This document shows, in pieces, positions 27,801 to 39,800 of a DNA stretch of 64,000 bases. The notes beneath the pieces were generated by a model. The model saw nothing but the letters and a program-made list of their open reading frames with translations, was not told the origin of the DNA and searched no databases. Within the stretch, counting starts at the first letter, position 1. Each line of letters opens with the position of its first letter. The DNA is from Haemonchus contortus (Eukaryota > Nematoda > Chromadorea > Rhabditida > Trichostrongylidae), in NCBI GenBank assembly GCA_000469685.2, contig LS997566.1:25070432-25134431 (forward strand). The letters run 5' to 3'. The position numbers and the translations under genes are program-made.

Positions 27801-30800
27801 GTCCTTATTCGAAATAGGCCCCGCATTCAACTTCCATACAGAGTTGTAGTCGCGATTTGAATGCGTTTGTGGCCTACACAATGACTTGCGATGGTTAGCC
27901 GATGTACGAGTCAGACATTTACCTTCCCAAACGAGTCTGTACTTTTTAATTACCAATTAGTCGACCCCGGATGGATGTGGAGTTTGGTAGCATCGATCCG
28001 GAGTTTAAATCCCGTACCATGTGTGTATGGTAGCTCGCCGGTCATCACTAGACCGCTGCCGCCCGACTGGGCACTGAGGGTATCACAATTCCCTCGATGC
28101 TGATTCTTCCAGCTGTCGCTGCCTATCCCTTTGAAGGCTGATTATCATTGCATGCTGTGAATTAAATGAGTTTGCGGTGATTTTGCAGAGTCTGTCGAAC
28201 TTGGTAAAGTGTTGCAGGGACAGTTTACAGCAGCTACGAGAACGTATAACCAACAGCTAATCCGAAACACCTAGTAAGGTGGGTGTACCGTGCCCACTTT
28301 AATAGCGTTCCAGGGCAGTGGTTGAATTTCAGGCCATGTAAATCCTTGATCATGCATCTTATTGATGTCACTCTCGTCTGGGAAGACGAAAAGCGCAACT
28401 TGCATAACGGCCAATCCAATTCATCGTTGTATGACAAATGCACAATTGGGTGCTACTGGGTTTAAAGGAGAACCTGATATACGGCACAAAACCAATGAAA
28501 CGTTTTGGTGACAGCTAAAAAGCAATTTTCATACAGGGACGTCACTACTGTCAGAGCAAAGCTTAAAAGATAGCAGTAACACTGTCGGTTGGGAGTGCGC
28601 TCTTTTCAGAGCGTGTGCTCACGCAATTTTTGAGAAGAGTCGCTTCCAGGCTCTCTAGATTACTGTATAAGAGTGTTCTGGTAGTTTTCTCAATTGAAAT
28701 AGTGGGAGTAATTGGACAGTTTGTTAGTCATCATCCTTGCCCTTCACTGGAATCCTAAAGGAAGGAATATGTTTATAGAGTATGTGTTTCGGTCTAGGCG
28801 GTAGTCGTGGTGTTTTGAATGAGGATGTGACTTATTCAATGACTTGAGGTGTCCAGCCGAAGTTTAGTTCAGCGCTAATATTCTCCCAGACGAATCTGGT
28901 ACCACTCAGCAGACCCCAGAGGGATGGAATGCCTAGTCGGACAGGGCGGATATCGATTAGAAAATCGAAGCCGTGACCATGTGTGTAAGTTAGTGCGCCA
29001 CTTGCCCCTACACCACCTACTTTTATAAAAAGAAATGATGATAGAAATGTTAGAGGATCCTCTAATACTCTACCTCGCTGCAGCGGTTCCAAAAGAACGA
29101 GAAAGGAAAGGGGAGACAACCTGATTTCTATTGAATTTTCTTTTCATTTTCAGAAGTTATTAGTGCAAACCAGTTGAGCTATTTTAATCGACCCTCATAA
29201 TTAAAATTCAAGGATAAAATCAGTACCGCATTCTGTCCCGCATTTGAAAATTAATTAGATTTCGGGGTTTTCAGGATTGTAATCTTTTTCTTTCTTTCAT
29301 TCAATGCAGGCTGAACCTTATCATTACGGCATACTCTAAGATCTCCTCCTTTTTTTGCCCACAGTAGACCGAATTCATACAATAATTCGAAGAATTTGGA
29401 ATTTACGACATGAAGATTTCTCAAATGGCTTCATCGCAGCGTTTCGTTTCAGTTTTGTCGAACAATTCGTGAATGCTGACGGGGTTCAGCTCCTCTCTAC
29501 ACTTCTTTTGCGGTGCCATCTCAGCCCTGGACGAGATCAACAAACCCTCTGCCTACTCGGCGCCTTCAGAGCACTACTAAATTCAACGGTTCGTTAATCC
29601 AATTAACTTCATTTTTCAGTTTTGATAAGTTACATCTACATTGGTGTAGTTGGACGAGAAGTCATTGGTGAGCAGCGATCTCTGTCCAGAGAGGCCACAG
29701 AGTCGTTTGATTCGTCCCATTTGTTGATTCGTCCCATTTGACCAAATTCTGTGAAACATTTGGTGGAACAAAATTGAAGCTCGGGTAATTTGTATTAGGT
29801 AGTTGAGCGAGAAGGGTATTTCTGAAAGCACACGGAGATATGCTGAGCTGAAGTATTTAAAGTCAGCAATTTTCCTTAAAATGACCCACTCTATTGACTT
29901 GATCCTACCCCTACAGTCTATACACTAACTTACAAGGTCAACGAATTTTGGGTCAGTAATCCCAACTTAGCAGCAATTGATCCATTCCGGTTGGAAGAGG
30001 TTGAAAAAAAATGAAAAATTCCTTAACACAGAGGGACCAGTGCGAGCAGCCGTTGTGCCTACCCGTTGTACCTATGTATAATATTTGAAATTATGCCTAA
30101 TTCATGCTCATATAAAAGTGAGATGATTTATTTTGACGTAATATTTCATGATTGGCTTTGGGGGGGGGGGGATTCCTTTTAATTATTCAGAGCGCCTGTA
30201 CCTCGCCTGCACCTCACCTGCTCCCATGCACAACACATTAGACTGGACTTGTGAGCTTTTTCTTTCCATTGATATGATCGCTATAAGGGTTTTAGAGGAG
30301 TAATAGCTCGATTTGTCCACTAAACTGACTCATCTGCCTCGCGGATAGCACAAGTAGGGTTCGAACCTATCCGAGACCGAAGTTTTGTCCGGAATTCGCA
30401 AACCTTGAGAGACTTTTGGGTTGCGCATTGCGGGGGAAAACAGCAGGTATCACAACATCAAGTCAAAACTGACTCTTCTATTATGAGCTTTTCTTTTTCT
30501 TTGACAGTGTCGCAATGAGGATTTCATAGGAGTCATAGCTCGATTCGTCTACGATACTGACTGGTCTGCCCCTGATTAACCCGGATAACACAAGAGCGGG
30601 TTCGAGCTTCGTCCGAGGCCGAAGTATGTCCATAACTCGTGTAAGACTTTCGGATGGCTTACTGCGGCGAAATAGCAGCAGTCAACTAAAACATCAATCC
30701 GAAACTGACTCTTTGTCCAAACTTGAGCAATATTGAGGGATACCAGTGCGCTATCGAGTGCGATCTTGTCGCTATTATCATGCAATGCATCACGCGCAAT

Positions 30801-33800
30801 TCCAGCTGGCTCCAGTGCTCGTTGTGTGGAATCAAAGGTGCCGCTCAGACAGTGGTAACTTGATATGTGCGGTCTTGAGTGAAAAGGAAACACTGGGGAA
30901 GGCTCTAGGGGCCTCTTTCGGCGCCATTTGTCTTGCATATGCCTGAACATGCTCAGCAGCGCTGTGTGGGCGAGATTTGCCGGTGAAGTAGTACCATCTT
31001 CTACCCTAACTCGGTGCAGCGATCTCCCCATGAGTTAGCAGGGCCTGGCATGGTTTTGAGAAACAATGCTAGACTCTTGGAGATTTGAGGACTTCTGTTC
31101 GCTCAGGAAAAAGCTTGTTCATCCTGGTTTTCATGAAATCACCTCCGTTCATTCTGGGATTCATTAGTATTCCTACCACAATTAGTTGCCAACAGGCCAA
31201 ATCCAGAAAGGCTTTGAATTTTAAAATTCCCACCATGTGTTGCACATCGTGGGTGATTTATTGGTTGGGTGTTCAGGAAATCATTCCATGTTACCGTATG
31301 CTTCGTGCAAACACGACTCTAATTGATATGTCGAGCGTCGTATTGCCATTAATCTTCAGTCAGACGGCTTATCTTACCTACGCATTCAAGCCAAAGCCCA
31401 ACCTTTGGTATCCCCGATTCCCATTTCTACCCTGTTTCCTCCTCGTTATAGCGCATCGACTTTTCTTAGAAATGAAATAACCCTTAGACCTTCCCATAAC
31501 ATCCAGTTGTTTTATATCGAGTATTATCTACCGATAGAAAAAGTTGAGCAAGTGCTTGTACCATTAGTCGTTTCCTTTACATCAGACGGAAGGTCTCAGG
31601 AGCGAATTCCAGCGAAGACCCATGCGTAATGCTACCTTCAGTACAGAATTCACTCTTCGATTGTGTGAACTTCAACATTCCTGTCCACTGCTTCGTTCAA
31701 AAGCATTTCTACCCCTCATTCGTCGAGCGATCCAATTATGTACAGCCCAAACAATATAAATTGGCAGTTTTGAACAAAAACCCCTCGCAGCTTTGCTTCA
31801 AGTTAGGATTTGAAGTCTTTCTCATGTTACACTAGGATGTTTCGAAATGTTGCACAGTTTTCCGTCAAGACTTTCTTTCAACTCCTCTTGCTTCTGATCA
31901 ACGTAATAGTTGGCGATGACTTTAGAATACACGCATAGTTATGACTTGTGCCCGTCTTTCGTTCTATCATTAGCGGGTCTTTACAGCTACCCGTAAGCGG
32001 CTCCTTATGTCCGAGAAGAGTTCACCAATTTGCTTTTAGAACATCGAATCAAATTCGGAAGGCAACCGCATAGTCTCGCGGATCTCACCGAACTTGATTT
32101 CCAAGCCCTCACTAAATCTTCACAAAATTTCCCTCCAACTTCAGCAAAGAAACAGTGCTGCCGGATTCCCACAAAAGTGAAACCATTAACAAGAGAACGT
32201 CAATCTTGGTTGGACTGCTCGCAGTTAAGTGTGTACGATATCCGCTTGCTGGGACACCCGAACTTTCTTTCAAAAATTGCGACACAAGAAAGTTATTTAA
32301 AATTTTCCCCGCGTAGGTTCCAGCGCTCAATCAGCTTTCCTTGCAATTTTGGTAATCCAATATCTACAATGTAAGAGGGTGTACAGTTAGCATCTGAACA
32401 TCTCCTTGGTAGTGCTGGGAGGTAGTAGAAGGACAGGAGTTCACAAACCACTAGTAGATATATTTTTCCAAGGCTGGGAAGATCGTTTCACTGCCTGGAG
32501 GAGCTTTGCTAGTTGCAGGGCCAACATGAACTGTTTTCGACGTAGTGACAAACATTCAATGAGTCCCAGAAAGCAGTTGTCTAAAGCGACATGAACAACT
32601 GATGTCCAATCTGCCTGCTTTCGATAATTTCGAACCTTTTCCTCAACAGAATTGGTACAGCATTGAATAAGAAAGGACAGCTGTCAGAGCAAGCGGGATT
32701 CCGCGTTGATTTTCTCATTCTCGACAGCGAGTCCGTCGGGTACTACGATTTGCGGCTTTTGAGAAAGGTGCTTATCCGTTGCAACACAACATCCTGTACG
32801 TCATGTTTCACGAACGCTCACGATGGGGGATATTTCTCCGAAGAATTGTTTCGCAGACTTTGGAAATATTATAGATTGAGCTCAGCATCATAGGAGGCAA
32901 ACATTGGCGTAAATTTCATTGCAATTCACCAAAATGACTGCTGATTTCTGCTCGTGAGTGACAACAGGGCCTAGAGAACCATATTCGCTGAGTGGAACAG
33001 AAAGGCCGTAGTCATTCTATAGGGAATTCTGTGCCTAGAGTCACATTAATGTGGCAGATCACCTTTGACGGCAGTTACTTCGAGGAGAAGTATTAGAAGC
33101 TTCTTTGGCATACACATTGTGGTCGATGTACAAGGCATGCTAACTCCTAGCATGCATGTAGTTGCGGTGCCAGCTGGGACACGCTCGTCTCCGCCAACGA
33201 AATCTTCTGGATTCTGTTTTCTACTTGAAAGACTGTAGCGCAGAGTGCGGAGGGCTATCCCTGCAGTCAGATTCCATTCAAACCGTCGGAGCTTTCACGA
33301 GGGTTTTCCTGAGAAGCACAGTTCACGATAGAATAGTTTCTGGGGTTTCCAACTAGAGCGAACCTGTGGCTTCCAAGCACGCCTTATGGGTTCGGTCAAA
33401 GAACGGTTGGGTTCGGTCAAAAAACGGTCTAGATTGGGCTAAGTCATAGCTCAAAAACCGATTTCACTGGCTTCTACTCCCGAATGTGGACGAGTTTCAG
33501 CATTGTTCCAAAGGCTGCACCAATTACGGTGAGCTCGCATGTTAAAAACAAACTCGTTCACCTGGACCTATGGCAATGGTAGAAGGCAGTTTTTGTCATT
33601 TTTCGCTCGCTCTGACCAGCTCTGAAGCTCGTTCACTACCTCTCCAGTAACATTTCCGTCATGGGAATCTCGTACCAACCCTATTTGCACTTTGATCAAA
33701 ACGCTTTGTGTTTTGTGCATTCCGCTTTCGCTTTCTTCGTCACTGATGCGCTACTCTCCATCACACTTTCACTTTTCAACTCAAGAAGTTTGCCCCAAAA

Positions 33801-36800
33801 TCATCGTGATCCGCGTCTTCAACTTCATAGTTGTTCGGTAGAGAAAACATAGTGGCACGGATTCCAGGAACCCCTGTACACTGCTGATTGTATAGGCACA
33901 GTTCACGATAATTTTGGGTTATCTGGTTTCGGAAGTGTAGTGGAAGTGATAGTCTGAAATAGCACAAAAGTAGCGAAGAAAACGCGTATTTCGGCGTATT
34001 CGGAGAAATATAAGGCTTCCAAAAAAATGTAAATTAGGATTTGGGCGAGAATATTCGGAAAAAGCTGCATGGAAAGGGGAACTTGGACGAGCTGTTTGAA
34101 GACAGCAATGCGTTGCCTGCGTCGAAGGTGTGGCGCACGGTACGAATGGTCCAACCTCTACAGCTTTTATGACGGTTAACAAATCCTACGCCTTGGATGG
34201 GCACTCCAGTTAAGCAGGATTTGGGGGCCCTTGTTACGCCCTATCTTGACATTTTTTTCGACCCGACACCGTTTCCTCAGGGGGTCACAGGTCAAACCTA
34301 GAGACCAGGGGAGCTTCACCACCCTACTCGCTTTCATTCACCCGAATGTTTGCATAGCTTTACAATCGCTTTCACATGTGCTGACGAGAACCTTTCCCTT
34401 TTCTCCTTCCACCCAGCAACCCGAGATTAATTTAGCCGCAGTTCCTTAGATACAGGAAAAATTAGTGCCCGAACAGTTCTCTATCCTGTTTCTATTTGGA
34501 AATGATGACTCTCGGCCGAATGCGCTACTTACTCTTACACTTGATGGCCCCATAACCTGTCAAGTGTATGCCTTGTTTATTTATTTAATATTCGTGCAGG
34601 CGCGAACAGTTTTCTACCCTGTACAATGTAAACGTGAACGTCACACCAAAACAACAAACAAACAGAGTGAGCTCACGTGAAATTATTTGCGTTACCATCA
34701 AGGTTGTCGGGATTTCGGGTGAAGGGACAGGGACGCAGAACAATCAAAAAGCTATGAAACTCATCATCCATATCCCGTTGTGCATCGAAAAATAGTCTAG
34801 TAAAGATTTCCTTTGGGGCGTTCAACCAGCTCAATGGTCAAGGTCCAGTCTTATCAACACTGCAAACGTAAGGCCACACAATCCATAGAGGCACAGTCCA
34901 CGATAAAAATGGTTTCTGAGATTCCCCATAGTATGAATTCGGGCTCCCCTTATACCATAGTAGCTGCCGTTATAAGGTCGAAAACGTCATGGATAGGCCA
35001 TGGTAAGGAGCCAGAGATTGCACCACGTGAATGCCACACCCACACTCGTGGACGAGTTTTAACGACTATGTAGAGGCTGCACTATCTCAAGAGATCCCCA
35101 TGTAGGAAGTTTAAACAACTTGTCATAACCCATGGCGACAGTTAAAGGCAGTTTCGGACAATCTCGGCTTGATGGAGTCATATCTCTGAGAAATGGTAGC
35201 AAGTTAAATCTCGTCCAAACACTCCTCAAGCGCCAATACCGTCACGGTGGTCTCGTGCAATCTCCACTTCCACTACTTCCAAAAAGCCTTTAAGTACAAT
35301 ACTGCTACTAATTCATGGTCAACCGACGGTTTGCGACGGATTAATCCGTCGCAAACCGTCGCTTTCCCATAACTTCAGCTAAAGTGTTCCAATAAAGCTG
35401 GAAGCAAGTACATTGGAAAGCTTCCCTCGTGAAGAATCCAAATATATAATAATTTTTTGGTTTTCTCAGATTTTTCGCCTTCCTTTCCGGGAAAAACGAA
35501 AGTTGAGTCTCTCAGCACCTGGGGTGTTACTTGCGGATATGACCGCGTCGTAAACCCTCCACTTCAATTGAAAACTTTGTTTCCAATTCTTAAAAGGCCT
35601 GTTTCGTGTTATAATTGAGGAGAGCATAGAATCCTGATCATTTTGATACATTTCATGACATAATTTGAATATTTTCAGCTAAAAGCAGCGGTGCAAAGCA
35701 AATTTCCAGATTTTTAGACATTTTTTGTTTCTTTGAGCCACGTATTTCGTATGACTACCGTATAATTGCTTGTGGGGAATCCTGTCATGTCATGAATTTT
35801 CAATTTCTTCAATTTTGCAGCATCATTTTCATGGAAGTCGAAGAGGGAGTGTTCAGCACCTGAGGTGTTTCCCGCAGATATAACATAACCTTAAATTCCC
35901 CAATTCAATAAAAAACTTTATTCTGAGTTTTTTAAAGACATTTGGAATAAGGACACCTGAAATCATGCCTATTTTGATATCGTAATGATAGAATTCGGAA
36001 AAATTCGGCCGAAAACAGTGGTTTCAATGATCAACTTCTCAAGAATTTGCTGGTGCATTTCAGAGGTGCACTTCCTCAGGTGCGGAGTATTCTTCATTTA
36101 CTTAAAATGACTTCCATTATGTGATCTGATATTCTGGTAATAGAAGGATGAATGGTCGCCTAATCGAGCGTTGAGCTAATTGACCCCTCACCATCGATCT
36201 CTATTGGCCCATCGCCTTCGCTATTGCCGAGTCCATTCAAGAGTACGCACGTTGACACATACTGGTATGCAGCTGGCAGAATGAAACGACTACGCTATGA
36301 TGAATACTGTTTCACTATGTATATGTTGTGTTTTCATGATGTATATGTTGTTTCACATGTATTCTCTTCCCATTTGTCGGATACTACGGGGCACTGACAC
36401 TAAACACCGGTCAAATGAGCACAGAGAAGCACACATTGCTTGACAGCAGTGTTGTTTCAGCATTTGCAAACGCTTTGTGCGACTGAGGATCCGAACTCAT
36501 ATGGAATCCTGGTCAGGTGCAAACATGAGACAAATACACTCCCGCTGCGCCATTGGCCGACTCAACATGTGAACATTTCAATCAACCATTTAGTAGGGGT
36601 TTAGGCTGGCTGCGGTAACAGTAGGAGAAGGCCAATCGATTTCTGACAAGTCAGGTCACGTTGCGACATGATTCACTCACTATTTATATTTATAGTCGCC
36701 GTAGCGTTGATCTACTGCTCGAGAATTCTCAGGCGACACCAGGTCCAGAAGTGTTTTTTGTCTACAGTAGTGTGTTGGATTGCCTGGCCTTAAATGACGA

Positions 36801-39800
36801 TCAGTCTCGATTTGTTTATCGACTTTCATGCTCTGAAAAAGGAGAACAGGTTCAACGTCAGCCCGATTAGGTTTTGGAACCTTGAAAAGGCTATTTTCAA
36901 TGCAAGCACGATCAGGGTTAACGCTAAGATTAAGAGAACTTTGATTATAATTGCACTTCTCTCTTCCTGTGGCAGTGATGACGTGCCGCAGTGGTTCCCT
37001 CTCCCCAATGCATAGCAAGCTTCCGGTCACGGGGAGTTCCACTACAGGTTAACATCCTGGCCAGGCAACAAGCTTTGCTGAGCACGGTTCAGTCCCGAGC
37101 ATTGCAAATTATCCATTACCACTGACAATAATTGTTGACATCCACAAGTATCGAAGTATCGTGACAGGTTCATACTTCCTCTGTTGCCTTTCTGAAACTA
37201 GAACCTGATTCAGTTTCTAATCATTTGAAGCTTCTGATAGAAATATTTTCCTAACCAAGCGTTTAGCCATCATATAGATAAGACGTGAACAGAATGTGAA
37301 CAAAGTTAGCTTCCTCCCCAGGTGCCACAGTTCAAGGGCTTTTCCCAAAACTATTAATCGAATGAAACTCAAAAGGTTCTTAGACTTCAACACAGGAGAA
37401 GAAGTGTCTTTTGTTCTGAACAATATTTGAGCTCTCGCCATTGGATAGTTGGTTTCCGGTCACGGATGGTTCTATTACAGGTTTACTTCCATGTCGGGCA
37501 GTAAGCTTTGCCCAGTCCGGTTCCGTCCCGAGCATTGAAAATCAACCATTACCAACGACAATAAGGCGTAGTGTGATCTCGACGCGTCTGTTCGGTGGTT
37601 TGGTCATTGTGGTCTCTGAATGCTTCAAATTTTTCTGCATCACTTCGCACGTCGAAGGCCAAATTACTGAAAAACATGAGCCTCCTTTCCCCCTTCGTCA
37701 GATTTATCCCATGTTTTATACCCATTTAATTTCATTGTCTTTCTGCTCTTTCTCCGCCATGCAATTATCTCATCTCTTATCTCATTATCAATGAGGAAGG
37801 TGATGAAAAAAACTCCATGATCAAAAGGGTTGTGGAGGATGCGTTCATCGTTAAAGAACCAAGCCGAATTAGTCACCAAGTTTTGAAGGCGCAGTTTAAT
37901 AATAATTAATATTTAATAATTTTTAACGTATAATTTTAAGGCACCCATTTTATGTTGAAAACAGGAAGTGCTGGTGTAGTGTAATGCATCAGTGGAAGCG
38001 AGAGAATACGACTACTTCACGATAAGGCTCTCCAGAAGTAGTGGCAATAGAGATTGTTGGGGATTGTCATGACCGAAAGGCATGGAAGGGGTAATCGGAC
38101 GAGATGTCTAATTGTCTGAAACTGCCTTTCACTGTCGCCGTGGGTCATGACATTGAACTTCTAGCATTGGAGTTCCTCGAGATAGTGCAGCCCCTACAAC
38201 ACCGTTGAGATTCGTCCACTGTAGATGTGGCATTCTCGATACATTGCCTGACCCTTTATTGTGCCCTATACAGGACGTTTCTCGACCTGACATCGGCACC
38301 TATAATATCCCCTCTCCCTCCTCCCCTCTAATTCATCTTATGGGAAAATCTCAGAGAACATCTTTTTCGTGAACTGTGCCTCCAAGACGATTTTATGGCT
38401 CCGACTACACATTTTTTTTGCTGTGAGGGGAAGGGAGGATAGGTTGAGATGGGGTTAAATAACATTATGGACAAAACCGTTCTTTCAACTCTTTCGGCCT
38501 ATCATTCCCCGACTATTAACCGTAGCCTCACGCGTTTCTACGCAATAGATCGCATTGAGAACAATAATTTTGGCTTTCAATCTGTGGAGGTGGGCTGACT
38601 TCATAGGAACACTGGCTAACTCGGCCTAAATTTCGATAATATCCAAAAAAAGCTCCAAATTTTTTTCGCCTCATGAATTCTCGCGAAAGTTGAGACACCA
38701 TACAGAGTAAAGGGGAAGCAAGGGATCCGCAAAGACCCTCTATGTTAACACACGCAAGAATACCAATACATTTTTATGAATTATTCAAAAACTGAATGTC
38801 TACAACTTTACGTCAACGTTCCGGTACTCTACTGGAAGTTCTACCCTGGCTTTTCTCGGAAGTAAGGTGCTCCCAGACATCGCGGATGTCACTCACGCGA
38901 TAGTGACCATGCGACCCAACGGTGAGGGGTGACTTGTTACGTCCTTGGATGATGAGAGTGTGGACCACAACGTGAAATTGCGATAAACCCTGGAGCAATA
39001 CTATGAAGCAGCCGGCTGCTTGCTGCATTCATGTGACAGCAAAGTGGAGCGGCTGTCTGCACGATATCGGCCTTTAGAGTTGGTATTGATGGCACGGTTT
39101 TTTTTTCTGAAAAGCGTTGATTGCAAGTCACTTAAACATATCCGTCTTAAAATCAGTTTTTCCACTGAATTTGCGAGAAGTTTGTTGAAATCGTCTGAAA
39201 AATTGTGTTTATGTGGTGAGCCATATGTTTGAGCTTTGGACGAAAGCGCCTGTACAGAAGTGTGGCCTGCGCTATAATCCGGGAGACGGGCGTTAGGAAC
39301 GATTTTAGGTAATCGATTCGCCGCTTGCGGCTGTCGCGAACCATTCGCTTCGCCGCTATTACAGCTCTGGCGTTTCTCATACAGCTCAATCGATATGCGA
39401 TCATTATTTTATGCATAATTCTACTATAAGTACTTTTGTTCTTGTATTTCTTACCTAATGCTGCATCCTGCTACATTCCTTCGCGCGCGACGCCTCTCTC
39501 ACCGCGACGCGACCATTTCGTTCCTAACGCACCACACCCCTATAATCCCAGGTCTTTCCTAGGAATCAAAGGGTTTCAAATTTTTACATCTACATTCTTT
39601 ACAGAAAGGACGTATTGCGGTGCTACAGGACGACGAAGCTCTCTTAGCGATAGCTAGAGCAATTGAGCTACGCGATTCCAAGTGCAAGGTGGGTCTTATT
39701 GACAGATTTTTAAAGTGCAACATACATGCTATAGGTTGGCTCCTCGAGCTCTTCCAGTGTTCTAAATATTCTTGTGCTGCTGAGACGTAGGTATAGCACT

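Larger units (their letters stand above)
24522..29452 (+). other. daam-1: Formin intron 3 (4.9 kb)
   Basis: Donor GTGGGG and acceptor CGTTTCAG. Holds two reverse-oriented SINE copies (27840, 28810). The minus-strand 179-codon ORF at 26229-26768 is not supported as a gene. Confidence 0.65.
18859..29588 (+). other. daam-1: DAAM exons 1-4: N-terminus, GTPase-binding region and start of DID
   Basis: Exon 1 encodes residues 1-54 with an [11 protein letters not shown] segment like the SFIFCCFRNND start of vertebrate DAAM1, then a leucine-rich stretch ending DFEKLV. Exon 2 (residues 55-83) continues [14 protein letters not shown]...REKKL, matching the DELDLTDKHREAMF...EKKW block. Exon 3 (residues 84-127) is open from a TTGTAG acceptor to an AG|GTGGGG donor and ends in TLRTQCS, matching the ALRT(K/Q) block. 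Exon 4 starts after CGTTTCAG at 29453 and reads [14 protein letters not shown], matching the FV-RF-LDGL block. I first took a different exon-4 acceptor (29365) but only the 29453 choice agrees with the exon-3 phase. These four short exons carry only 516 nt over nearly 11 kb. Exon 3 is the most divergent and rests on phase, splice sites and its conserved end. Confidence 0.8.
29589..39604 (+). other. daam-1: Formin intron 4 (10 kb), largely repeats
   Basis: Donor GTTCGT and acceptor CTTTACAG. It contains the tandem pair at 30252, three ~520-bp family copies (33892, 34887, 37882), duplicated segments at 35430-36080 and 37014-37570, a 38-bp palindrome and a MITE at 39290. No embedded gene was recognised; the ORFs at 30576-31031 (-) and 31085-31480 (+) carry no motif. 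Confidence 0.65.

Noticed and set aside
29365..29452. CCCACAG acceptor giving a longer formin exon 4
   Set aside because: It would need an upstream exon ending in another phase; the 29453 acceptor fits exon 3 and the conserved TLRTQ-SFV junction.
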